Shown: positions 19,380 to 29,646 of the stretch, piece by piece
Position numbering within the stretch: the first letter of the stretch is position 1
Layout: each line of letters starts with the position of its first letter
Made by a program: the position numbers and the translations under genes
Assembly: GCF_039595395.1 (NCBI RefSeq)
Contig: NZ_JBCNLP010000001.1
Location: forward strand, 558,001 to 622,000
Length of the DNA: 64,000 nt
Direction: 5' to 3'
Source: Novosphingobium sp.
Lineage (GTDB): Bacteria > Pseudomonadota > Alphaproteobacteria > Sphingomonadales > Sphingomonadaceae
Notes under the pieces: model-generated
The model's database searches: none
Seen by the model: the letters and a program-made list of their open reading frames with translations, nothing else
What the model was told of the DNA's origin: nothing

Positions 19380-20380
19380 ACGCCCCCCTTTCCCGCAATC
19401 TGCGCCAGGCGATCCGCGTCGCCACCACCGGAGCGGCGGTGATCGTGGCGGTGATCGGCGCGCGTGCCCTGTGGACGCATTATCAGGTCGACCCCTGGAC
19501 CCGCGACGGCCGCGTCCGCGCCGAAGTGGTGCAGGTGGCGCCCGACGTGCAGGGGCTGGTGACCAAGGTCTATGTCGGCAACGACCAGCTTGTGCATCGC
19601 GGCGATGTGCTCTTCGAGATCGATCGCGCGCGCTTCGAACTGGCGCTGCATCAGGCCGAGGTGGCGCAGCAGAAGGCGGGCGCCGCCGTGATCCGCGCCC
19701 AGGCCGCGATCCAGAGCGCCACCGCCAGCGTCGGTGAAGCCCGTCGCGAGGCCACCCGCAACAAGGGACTGGGCGAACTGGTCGCCACCGAGACCACCGA
19801 GCAGAGCCAGACCAAGGTGGCCGAGGGCGAGGCCAAGCTGGCCGAAGCCCGCGCCGCTCTGGCCGAGGCGCAGACGGCGGTGGCCGAAGCGAAGAACGCC
19901 CGCGATGTGGCGGCGCTGAATCTGGAGCGGACCCGTGTGGTGGCGCCGCTGGATGGCCGCCTGTCGGACCTCTCGCTGCGTCCCGGCAACTATGTGGCGC
20001 CGGGCAAGCCGGTGCTGGCGTTGGTGGACACCGGCTCGCTGCGCATCGAGGGCTATTTCGAGGAAACCAAGCTGCCTCAGGTCCATATCGGCCAGCGCGC
20101 CACGGTGCGCCTGATGGGCGAGAGCCGGACGCTGACCGGCCATGTCACCTCCATCGCCTCGGCCATCGAGGATCATGATCGCTCGGCCAGCCCCAATGGC
20201 CTGCCCGCGATCAACCCCAACTTCAGTTGGGTGCGTCTGGCGCAGCGCGTGCCGGTGCGTATCGCGCTGGACAATCCGCCCGCCGATGTCGCGCTGATCT
20301 CGGGCCGCACCGCCACGGTGACGCTGGATCAGGGCAGCAAGAAGCAGCAGCAAGGGCAGCAGCCGGAGCAGCACCAGTGA
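19376..20380 (+). CDS. HlyD-family periplasmic adaptor (AaeA-like)
   Basis: A 334-residue membrane fusion protein with an N-terminal anchor (about residues 14-33), lipoyl half VQVAPDVQGLVTKVYVGNDQLVHRGDVLFEID, a long Ala/Glu-rich coiled-coil hairpin (about residues 85-180), second lipoyl half LERTRVVAPLDGRLSDLSLRPG, and a beta-barrel domain containing EGYFEETKLPQVHIGQ. This arrangement matches AaeA/EmrA adaptors that pair with FUSC pumps. It ends in a Gln/Lys-rich tail. The stop overlaps the GTG start of the NodT gene (GTGA), so all four genes are coupled. Confidence 0.92.
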   Translation: MNAPLSRNLRQAIRVATTGAAVIVAVIGARALWTHYQVDPWTRDGRVRAEVVQVAPDVQGLVTKVYVGNDQLVHRGDVLFEIDRARFELALHQAEVAQQKAGAAVIRAQAAIQSATASVGEARREATRNKGLGELVATETTEQSQTKVAEGEAKLAEARAALAEAQTAVAEAKNARDVAALNLERTRVVAPLDGRLSDLSLRPGNYVAPGKPVLALVDTGSLRIEGYFEETKLPQVHIGQRATVRLMGESRTLTGHVTSIASAIEDHDRSASPNGLPAINPNFSWVRLAQRVPVRIALDNPPADVALISGRTATVTLDQGSKKQQQGQQPEQHQ

Positions 20381-21783
20381 GGCGTCTGTTTTCCGGGGTT
20401 GCTCTTCTGGCGCTGGCGGGCTGCGGCGTGCCGCCCCATGTCGCGCAGAAGCCGGTGATCGAGAATCCGGCGACTCAGGGCGCCTTCCGCGAGGGCGATG
20501 CCCTGCAGCAGACCGGCGCTGTCTCGCGCGACGATCTGCCCGCCCGCTGGTGGCACCTCTATGACGATCCGGTGCTCGATACGCTGGAGGAACAGGCGCT
20601 CGCCGCCAACATCGACCTGCGTGTGGCCCAGGCCAGCCTGACCCGCGCCCGCGCCGTCTCCGCCGCCGCCGAGGGCCAGCGCGAACCCGATTTCGCCGCC
20701 AGCTTCGGCGTGCAGCGCGCGCGCCTCTCGGGCGAATCCTATCTGCTGGAAGAGCCCATCCCGGTGGCGACGCTGGGCACGGCCTCGGCCTCCATGTCCT
20801 ATCAGATCGACCTGTTCGGGCGCATCAAGCACAGCATCGAAGCCGCCCGCGCCGATGAAGAGGCCACCGAGGCAACGATTGGCGCGGTGAAGGTGACTCT
20901 GGCCGCGGATGTGGCCCGCGCCTACATCACCATCTGCGGCGCCAATGAGGACCGCGAGCTGGCCGAACAGGCGCTTGAGCTGCAAGGCCACGCGCTGGAT
21001 GTCGCCAGGCGCCTGCAGGCCGCCGGGCGCACCTCCACGGTGGAGGTGACCGCTGCGGAAGGCCGCTATGAGCAATTGCGCGCCCTTGTACCCGTGCAGA
21101 AGGCGCGCGCGCAGGCTGCGCTCTATCGGCTGGCCTATCTGATGGGCCGCACGCCCACCGAATATCCGCGCGAAGCTGAAAGCTGCAACGCCATCCCGCA
21201 GCTCAAGAACCCGCTGCCCGTCGGTGATGGCGCTGCCCTGCTGCGCCGCCGCCCCGACGTCCGCATGGCCGAGCGCCATCTGGCAGGCGCCACAGCGCGC
21301 ATCGGTGTGGCGACGGCGGAATTGTACCCCAGCGTGGGGATCGGCCTCTCGGGCGGCTCGCTGGGCTTCCTGAAGGATCTGGGGCAGGCCGCCGCCAACA
21401 TGTGGAGCGCGGGCGGCCTGATCCGCTGGAACATCCCCAATGCGGCGTCGCGCGCGAAGGTGCGCGCGGCAGGCGCCGATGCCGATGCCGCTCTGGCGAG
21501 GTTCGATGGCGTGGTGCTGGGCGCCCTGCGTGAGACCGAGACGGCGCTCAACGCCTATGCGCAGGACCGCGACCGCACCGTGGCCATCGTGGCCGCGCGC
21601 GAGGCGGCGGACAAGGCCGCCGATGAGGCGCGGCGTCTGCGGGCGGCGGGGCGTTCGCCGCTGCTGGCGGATATCGGCGGGCGTCAGGGGGCTCTGGGCG
21701 CGAAGGCTTCGGAGCTCAGCGCGCGTGAGGGGCTGGCTCACGATCAGGTGTCGCTGTTTCTGGCGTTGGGTGGGGGTTGGTAA
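20377..21783 (+). CDS. NodT-family outer-membrane efflux lipoprotein
   Basis: Outer-membrane channel of the FUSC-type pump, 468 residues. The signal MRRLFSGVALLALAGC carries a lipobox with Cys16. Family landmarks are WWHLYDDPVLDTLEEQAL, YQIDLFGRIKHSIEAARAD and LLRRRPDVRMAERHLAGA. GTG 20377 is chosen because it overlaps the HlyD stop (GTGA), has GGAG about eight bases upstream, and places the lipobox correctly; the frame is open further upstream without signal. The gene ends 20 bp before an intergenic element that probably terminates the operon. Confidence 0.9.
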   Translation: MRRLFSGVALLALAGCGVPPHVAQKPVIENPATQGAFREGDALQQTGAVSRDDLPARWWHLYDDPVLDTLEEQALAANIDLRVAQASLTRARAVSAAAEGQREPDFAASFGVQRARLSGESYLLEEPIPVATLGTASASMSYQIDLFGRIKHSIEAARADEEATEATIGAVKVTLAADVARAYITICGANEDRELAEQALELQGHALDVARRLQAAGRTSTVEVTAAEGRYEQLRALVPVQKARAQAALYRLAYLMGRTPTEYPREAESCNAIPQLKNPLPVGDGAALLRRRPDVRMAERHLAGATARIGVATAELYPSVGIGLSGGSLGFLKDLGQAAANMWSAGGLIRWNIPNAASRAKVRAAGADADAALARFDGVVLGALRETETALNAYAQDRDRTVAIVAAREAADKAADEARRLRAAGRSPLLADIGGRQGALGAKASELSAREGLAHDQVSLFLALGGGW

Positions 21784-21803
21784 AGGGGTTTTAGAAGAGG
21801 AAA

Positions 21804-22028
21804 TGCGAGGGCCATCGCCCTCGCGCTCCCTTTAATGTCTACGTCGCGCACCGGGTTCGGCCTTGCGCTTAGCTTGCCGCGCCGCAGGCTTTAAACGAGA
21901 AAAAGGCGCCGAGGCATTCCTGCCTGCGGCGCCTTTTCGTGCCCGTGGAAAGGTTGCGCAACCGTTGGATGCCACCAACCTTCGTGTCGGAAGACGTCAT
22001 GGGAGCGCGAGGGGGTAACCCCCTCGCA
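21804..22028 (+). repeat. Intergenic palindrome-ended element, copy A
   Basis: The left end is a TGCGAGGG palindrome with loop CCATCG, then CGCTCCCTTTAATGTCTACG. The right end reads GTCGGAAGACGTCATGGGAG, then a GCGAGGGGG palindrome closing at 22028. An internal hairpin with arms AAAAGGCGCC and GGCGCCTTTT sits at about 21901-21937. The ends form an inverted repeat. Flanks are purine-rich on the left and pyrimidine-rich on the right. It lies 20 bp after the NodT stop and 11 bp from the ppdK stop, so it fills the gap between convergent genes. Confidence 0.85.
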
Positions 22029-22039
22029 CCTTCCCTTTT

Positions 22040-24712
<2,673 letters not shown>

Positions 24713-24800
24713 GCTGTCCTCTGCAAACGGTGCGCGCCCAAGGGGCCACAGGTCTGATCGTGCCTTAGGGGGAATGCCCTTAACCCGACAAGTCACGGCT

Positions 24801-24838
24801 TGTGCAGTTGTGCAGCTGCACACAGGGTTTTTGTGCAG
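24801..24838. promoter_or_regulatory. Three TGTGCAG boxes upstream of ppdK (candidate operator)
   Basis: TGTGCAG occurs at 24801-24807, 24809-24815 and 24832-24838. The middle copy continues into its complement, giving the perfect 14-bp palindrome TGTGCAGCTGCACA at 24809-24822. The cluster is about 90-125 bp upstream of the ppdK start codon, where a metabolic regulator could bind. Regulator identity is unknown. The rest of the 24713-25141 gap is mostly element B. Confidence 0.45.
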
Positions 24839-24901
24839 TCGCTGCGGTGAGCAGTTGGGAAGGCGGGGTGAGGGGAGTTTTTAGGGGCAGAAAAAGAAAG
24901 A

Positions 24902-25130
24902 TGCGAGGGTGTTACACCCTCGCGCTCCCATGAATGTCTACGTTGCGCCACGGGTTCGGCCTTGCGCAAAGTTTGCCGCGCCGCAGGCCTTTAAACGCGA
25001 AAAGGCGCCGGGGCATCACTGCCTGCGGCGCCTTATCTTGTGCTGGTGGAGAGGTTGGGCGTCACGATAGGGAGCCACTGCCGCTGCGTCGGAAGACGTT
25101 ATGGGAGCGCGAGGGGGTAACCCCCTCGCA
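24902..25130 (+). repeat. Intergenic palindrome-ended element, copy B
   Basis: Same architecture as copy A: left palindrome TGCGAGGG with loop TGTTACA, then CGCTCCCATGAATGTCTACG; an internal AAGGCGCC hairpin near 24998-25035; right end GTCGGAAGACGTTATGGGAG and a GCGAGGGGG palindrome closing at 25130. The right end lies 11 bp from the dnaA stop, with the pyrimidine-rich tail CTTATTCTTCTT in between. On the minus strand that tail is purine-rich, so termination of dnaA transcripts would rely on the arm facing the other way. Confidence 0.85.
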
Positions 25131-25141
25131 CTTATTCTTCT

Positions 25142-26662
25142 TCAGCTTTCCAGCTGCCTCAACAGCGACCGCACATCCCCATCCATATCGGCGTCCCGCG
25201 TGCGCAGATCCTCGATCAGGCGCACGGCGTGGATCACCGTCGAGTGGTCACGCCCGCCGAACTTGCGCCCGATCTCGGGATAGGAACGCGGCGTCAGCAC
25301 CTTCGACAGATACATTGCCACCTGACGCGGCCGCACCACGGCGCGCGCGCGGCGCTTCGACGACATCTCGGTGCGGTCCACGCGGTAGAACTGGCAGACG
25401 GTGCGCTGGATCTCGTCGATGGTGATGCGCTTGCGGTTGGCCGACAGGATGTCCGTCAACTGGTCCTCGGCCAGCGCCAGAGACACGGGCTGGCCGGTCA
25501 GCTGGGCATAGGCGATCAGCTTGTTGAGGCCGCCGACCAGCTCGCGCACATTGCGGTTGATGGTGCGGGCCAGGAACTCGATCACATCGGCAGGAACCGC
25601 CGTGGGCGAGGCAAAACGCGCCAGACGGTGCTCGAGGATCGAGCGGCGCAGCTCGATGTCGGCGGGCTGGATATCGGCCACCAGACCCATCGACAGGCGC
25701 GAGAGCAGGCGCTGCTCCACGCCGTCCAGCGCCTGGGGCGCGCGGTCGGCGGCGAACACCAGACGCTTGCCTTCGCCCAGCAGCGAGTCGATCGTGTAGA
25801 GCAATTCCTCCTGCGCCGAGGCCTTGCCGATGATGAACTGGATATCGTCCACCAGCAGCAGGTCGAAGCCGCGCAGGCGGGCCTTGAACTCGATGGTCTG
25901 GTTCGAGCGGAGAGCCTGCACGAACTCGACCATGAAGCGCTCGGCGCTGCAGTAGAAGATGCGGGCGCGCGGATGGTTGGCCAGGAAGGCGTGGCCGATG
26001 GCGTGCATCAGATGGGTCTTGCCCTGACCCGTCGCGGCCTTGAGGTACAGGGGCGAGAACTGGGGCTGTTCCAGCGCGGCCATGCGCTGGGCGGCATTGG
26101 CGGCCAGCACGTTGGAGGTGCCGGTGACATAGGTCGCGAAGGTCAGCGAGGGGTCGAGGCCGATCGAGGCCATGCCCAGCGTATCGGTGACCACGCTGGC
26201 CACCTCGCCCACCGACAGGCTGGAGGCGCGGGGGGCGGGCGTGTCATTGGCGGGGCGTGCGGCGGTGTCGCGGGTCAGGCGCAGCTCGGGCATGGCGCGG
26301 CGGCCCGGATGCACCGAGATGCGCACATGGCGCACGTCACGCGTGATCTTCCAGGCCAGCGTCAGGCGGTCCGAATAGCGGTCGGCCACCCAGTTGGCGG
26401 AAAATTCGGTGGGCAGATACAGGTCGAGCGTGCCGGTTTCCTTGCAGAAGCCGCCCAGCTGGATCGGACGGATCCACTGGTTGAAGAGCTGCTGTCCCAG
26501 ATCCTTGCGCAGGCCCTGGCTGATATCGGCCCAGTCGGCGGCGAGATCGATCGCCTCCTGATCCTGCGCGCTGTCCGGGGCGGCCTTGCTCTTGCCGGCC
26601 GTTTCGGCGCGTCGTCCACCCCACACCGTTCCTGTCACGCGTTGATACTCCCGATCCGTCAT
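25142..26662 (-). CDS. dnaA: Chromosomal replication initiator protein DnaA
   Basis: AAA+ ATPase that binds DnaA boxes and opens the replication origin. It has 506 residues: domain I (about residues 38-110, with FNQWIRPIQL and YLPTEFSANWVADRY), a variable linker rich in Pro and Ala (about 125-155), the AAA+ domain with Walker A ATGQGKTHLMHAIGH (near residue 211) and Walker B LLLVDDIQF (near 270), and the DNA-binding domain IV with RPRQVAMYLSK and the signature GGRDHSTVIHA (near 472). ATG 26662 is the first start and gives a short basic extension before domain I, as in other alphaproteobacteria. The gene is downstream of rpsT on the same strand. Confidence 0.97.
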   Translation of the reverse strand: MTDREYQRVTGTVWGGRRAETAGKSKAAPDSAQDQEAIDLAADWADISQGLRKDLGQQLFNQWIRPIQLGGFCKETGTLDLYLPTEFSANWVADRYSDRLTLAWKITRDVRHVRISVHPGRRAMPELRLTRDTAARPANDTPAPRASSLSVGEVASVVTDTLGMASIGLDPSLTFATYVTGTSNVLAANAAQRMAALEQPQFSPLYLKAATGQGKTHLMHAIGHAFLANHPRARIFYCSAERFMVEFVQALRSNQTIEFKARLRGFDLLLVDDIQFIIGKASAQEELLYTIDSLLGEGKRLVFAADRAPQALDGVEQRLLSRLSMGLVADIQPADIELRRSILEHRLARFASPTAVPADVIEFLARTINRNVRELVGGLNKLIAYAQLTGQPVSLALAEDQLTDILSANRKRITIDEIQRTVCQFYRVDRTEMSSKRRARAVVRPRQVAMYLSKVLTPRSYPEIGRKFGGRDHSTVIHAVRLIEDLRTRDADMDGDVRSLLRQLES

Positions 26663-27182
26663 TGCCTGTAAAAATGCCTGCTACAAACCTGACCAGCTAC
26701 CAACCACGCCGCACATCAGCGCCCGAAGCGCTGGTTGACGCGGCCACGACACATTAAACCACACATCACACACGGTCGCGGGCCTGCCTGCCCCGTCCAT
26801 AAGGGACGGGGGAAAAAGCATGCCTGCGCGATCCGCTTCCCTCACCTGTGATGCCCACGACGCATTCAGGCACAGCTTCTTCGCTGGCCCGAACCACCCA
26901 CGGCACGGACATCCGGTGAGTCATTTTTCCATGAAGCCCCGAGCAGGATGTGTCCGGGGCAGAAGGGTTTCTATGGACGACTCTGGGGGCAGAGCAAGGG
27001 GGCTCCCTGCAAAAATTTTGAAATAAACCACCTTGACAGTGATGCAGCGGGAGAAAACCGTCGAGACGAATAATCACCTGATTATTAACAAGAAAATGCA
27101 GATGAATTTCATGAGGTTTTCACGAATCGGCGCATTTCCACGATTCGTTGCAGTTCGCTGACAATTGGTTTGCGCGGGCACG
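26663..27182. other. dnaA upstream region with AT-rich palindrome and repeats (no gene)
   Basis: About 520 bp between the dnaA start and the rpsT terminator contain no convincing gene; the short open frames here lack ribosome sites. Structure seen: a stem CCCCGTCC/GGACGGGG at 26791-26811 that could lie in the dnaA leader; an AT-rich palindrome AATAATCA-CC-TGATTATT at 27069-27086; and TTTTCACGAATCG near 27117 with near-copy TTTCCACGATTCG near 27136, which also makes an inverted pair ACGAATCG/CGATTCGT (27122-27148). No exact TTATCCACA DnaA box was found, so this is a dnaA control region and only a possible origin. Confidence 0.5.
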
Positions 27183-27212
27183 AAAAAACCGGCGGGGGAA
27201 ACCCCACCGGTT
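27183..27212 (-). terminator. Intrinsic terminator of rpsT
   Basis: Read on the minus strand, arms AACCGGTGGGG and CCCCGCCGGTT form an 11-bp stem with one mismatch and a 4-base loop, followed directly by a run of six T residues in all. It lies about 90 bp beyond the rpsT stop and before the dnaA promoter region. Confidence 0.85.
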
Positions 27213-27304
27213 AATCCTCGTCACAATACTTAAACAATCGCTGCTTTTTCGGTCACCATCGGCGAATCGTTTTAGCGACTCGAGAGCAACCGGCAGCCGA
27301 TTGA

Positions 27305-27565
27305 TTACAGCGCCGCGACAGCCTTGGTCAGGCGCGACAGCTTGCGGCTGGCGGTGTTCTTGTGCATCACGCCGCGGGCAACACCACGGGCCAGCTCGGG
27401 CTGGGCGGCGTGCAGGGCTTCGGCGGCGGCGGTCTTGTCACCACCGGCGATGGCGCTCTCGACCTTCTTCACGAAGGTGCGGATGCGCGACACGCGGGCA
27501 CCATTGATCTCTGCGCGCTTCTCGTTGCGACGGAGACGCTTGCGGGCTTGCGGCGTATTGGCCAT
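27305..27565 (-). CDS. rpsT: 30S ribosomal protein S20
   Basis: Primary 16S rRNA-binding protein of the small subunit, 86 residues, strongly basic. The opening MANTPQARKRLRRNEKRAEINGARVSRIRTFVKKVE and the motif GVMHKNTASRKLSRLTKAV near the C-terminus are diagnostic. ATG 27565 has GAGGA about eight bases upstream; an in-frame ATG four codons earlier lacks this. The position between dnaA and mutM is the usual alphaproteobacterial arrangement. A strong terminator follows, so dnaA is probably transcribed mainly from its own promoter. Confidence 0.97.
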   Translation of the reverse strand: MANTPQARKRLRRNEKRAEINGARVSRIRTFVKKVESAIAGGDKTAAAEALHAAQPELARGVARGVMHKNTASRKLSRLTKAVAAL

Positions 27566-27714
27566 GTCTATCCTCAAACTGGCCGAAAGCGGCCGAAAAT
27601 GCTGCTGAAACCTGATACAGGCAGACCCGCGCCACAGGCACAGGTCACCTTGAAGGCAGCGCCCTTAGCGAGGGTGTTGCGAATCGTCAAGCACTGAGCG
27701 CCATAACAATGGGC

Positions 27715-28551
27715 TTAACGCTGGCACACCGGGCACCAGAAGGTGGAGCGTCCACCCTGCGTAACCCGCGCAATCGTGCCCTTGCAGCCCGGCGCGAGGC
27801 AGGCCTGACCCTCCCGCCCATAGACGCGCCAGTTGGCCGCGAAATAGCCCAGCTCGCCATTGGGCTGGGCATAGTCGCGGATCGTCGAGCCGCCTGCCAG
27901 AATGGATTCGCTCAGCACATCGCGGATCGCGGGCACCAGCCTTGTCAGCTCCGCCTTCTTGATCGAGCCCCCGCTGCGCAGCGGGCTGATATGCGCGCGA
28001 TGCAGCGCCTCGCAGACGTAGATGTTGCCCAGCCCCGCCACGATCCCCTGATCGAGCAGCAGCAGCTTCACCGGCCCGATACGCCCCTTGAAGGCTGCCG
28101 CCAGATGGGCAACGCTGAGCCCATCGCCCAAAGGCTCAGGCCCCAGGGCGGCAAAGGCAGGCCACAGATCCAGCGCCGTGCTGGCCACCAGATCCACCGA
28201 GCCAAACCGCCGCGCATCGTTGAGCGCCAGCATGGCGGCGGGCAGGGGGCCTTCGGCCTGCGTGTGCAGCACCAGATGGTCGTGCTTTTCCAGCGCATCG
28301 GGCTCGATCCGCCAGCGGCCCGACATGCCCAGATGAAACACCATCGCCACATCGCGGTCCGTATGCAGCACGCCATATTTCGCGCGCCTTGTGAGATCGA
28401 TGATCCGCGCCCCGGTCAGCGTCTGCACCAGTTCGGGCGGGAAGGGGCGGCGCAGGCCCTCGCGGCGGACCTCGATGCGCTCGATCCGGCGGTTGTGAAG
28501 GTAACCCGTCAGGCCGCGGATCGTGGTTTCGACTTCTGGAAGTTCTGGCAT
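27715..28551 (-). CDS. mutM: Formamidopyrimidine-DNA glycosylase
   Basis: Base-excision repair enzyme that removes 8-oxoguanine and formamidopyrimidines and nicks the abasic site. The 278-residue protein starts with the catalytic MPELPEVETT (the Pro exposed after Met removal is the nucleophile, the following Glu is catalytic). It contains FHLGMSGRWRI, the helix-two-turn-helix region GIVAGLGNIYVCEALHRAHISP, and a C-terminal zinc finger CLAPGCKGTIARV...FWCPVCQR, with all four cysteines. ATG 28551 lies only 37 bp from element C, so its promoter must lie in or across that element. Confidence 0.96.
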   Translation of the reverse strand: MPELPEVETTIRGLTGYLHNRRIERIEVRREGLRRPFPPELVQTLTGARIIDLTRRAKYGVLHTDRDVAMVFHLGMSGRWRIEPDALEKHDHLVLHTQAEGPLPAAMLALNDARRFGSVDLVASTALDLWPAFAALGPEPLGDGLSVAHLAAAFKGRIGPVKLLLLDQGIVAGLGNIYVCEALHRAHISPLRSGGSIKKAELTRLVPAIRDVLSESILAGGSTIRDYAQPNGELGYFAANWRVYGREGQACLAPGCKGTIARVTQGGRSTFWCPVCQR

Positions 28552-28588
28552 TCAGGTGATGTAAGGGGGATGAGAAGGAAAGAGAAGA

Positions 28589-28815
28589 TGCGAGGGCCAT
28601 CGCCCTCGCGCTCCCTTTAATGTCTACGGCGCGCCACGGGTTCGGCCTTGCGCCCAGTTTGCCGCGCCGCAGGCAGGAAAACGGAGCCGATCGCCGAACT
28701 TTCCTGCCTGCGGCGCCTTATGTGGTGCAGGTGGAGAGTTTGAGCATAACGACGCGGCGCCACTAACCTTGCGTCGGAAGACGTTCCGGGAGCGCGAGGG
28801 GGTAACCCCCTCGCA
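28589..28815 (+). repeat. Intergenic palindrome-ended element, copy C, between divergent genes
   Basis: Left palindrome TGCGAGGG with loop CCATCG and CGCTCCCTTTAATGTCTACG; middle with the TTGCCGCGCCGCAGGC core and an inverted pair of CAGGAAA and TTTCCTG; right end GTCGGAAGACGTTCCGGGAG and GCGAGGGGG palindrome closing at 28815. It is the only full copy here that lies between two gene starts (mutM 37 bp away on one side, ubiE 76 bp on the other), so it must contain or insulate both promoters. Otherwise the 28552-28891 gap shows nothing recognisable. Confidence 0.85.
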
Positions 28816-28891
28816 TCTTCCTTTTATCTTTCGTCCATCATGCCTCATCCGCCCCTTTGCCTAACCCATCAAATTCCCTAAAGCGCACGCC

Positions 28892-29644
28892 ATGACCGAC
28901 AGCACGCAAGACCAGCCCCAGACCGCTTCCTTCGGCTATGAGGAGGTGCCCATTGACGAGAAGGTGGCCCGCGTGGGCCAGGTCTTCTCGAGCGTGGCGA
29001 AGAAGTACGACATCATGAACGATGCGATGTCGGCGGGTCTGCACCGGGTTTGGAAGGATCGTTTCGTGCGCGCGGTAAAGCCGCAGCCCCATGAGCAGAT
29101 CCTCGATATGGCGGGCGGCACGGGCGACATTGCCTTCCGCATGGCGGCGCGCGGCGCCAGCATTACGGTGTCCGACATCAATCAGGACATGCTCGATGTC
29201 GGGCTGGAGCGCGCGGTGGAGCGGGGCATCGACGGCCTCGTCTGGAGCCGCCAGAACGCCGAGGAACTGAGCTTCCCCAACCGCCATTTCGACGCCTACA
29301 CGATCGCTTTCGGTATCCGCAACGTCACGCGGATCGACAAGGCGCTGGCCGAGGCGCATCGCGTGCTGCGCTACGGCGGCCGCTTCTTCTGCCTTGAATT
29401 CTCGACCACCGAATGGCCGGGCTTCAAGGAGGTGTATGACGCCTATTCGCACAAGCTGGTGCCGCAGATCGGGCAGATGATCGCGGGCGATGCCGAGAGC
29501 TATCGCTATCTGATCGAATCGATCCGCCGCTTCCCGCCCATGCCCGAGTTCGAGAAGATGATCCGCGATGCGGGCTTCACCCAGACCAAGGTCGAGCCGA
29601 TTCTGGGTGGTCTGGTGGCGATCCATTCGGGCTGGAAGGCCTGA
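28892..29644 (+). CDS. ubiE: Demethylmenaquinone/ubiquinone C-methyltransferase UbiE
   Basis: SAM-dependent C-methyltransferase of ubiquinone (and menaquinone) synthesis, 250 residues. SAM motif I is ILDMAGGTGDIAFRMA, preceded by the UbiE signature VFSSVAKKYDIMNDAMSAGLHRVWKD and followed by the second signature FGIRNVTRIDKALAEAHRVL; the C-terminus GGLVAIHSGWKA is characteristic. It begins the plus-strand half of the origin-proximal cluster and is separated from ubiB by only two bases, so the two are co-transcribed. Confidence 0.97.
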   Translation: MTDSTQDQPQTASFGYEEVPIDEKVARVGQVFSSVAKKYDIMNDAMSAGLHRVWKDRFVRAVKPQPHEQILDMAGGTGDIAFRMAARGASITVSDINQDMLDVGLERAVERGIDGLVWSRQNAEELSFPNRHFDAYTIAFGIRNVTRIDKALAEAHRVLRYGGRFFCLEFSTTEWPGFKEVYDAYSHKLVPQIGQMIAGDAESYRYLIESIRRFPPMPEFEKMIRDAGFTQTKVEPILGGLVAIHSGWKA

Positions 29645-29646
29645 AC

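Noticed and set aside
21804..22028. Elements as insertion sequences
   Set aside because: They are only about 200-265 bp, encode no transposase, and show no clear target duplication; at most they are non-autonomous.
26663..27182. Chromosomal origin (oriC) with DnaA boxes
   Set aside because: The dnaA-rpsT context and AT-rich palindrome are suggestive, but I found no exact TTATCCACA-type box, so it is listed only as a dnaA upstream region.
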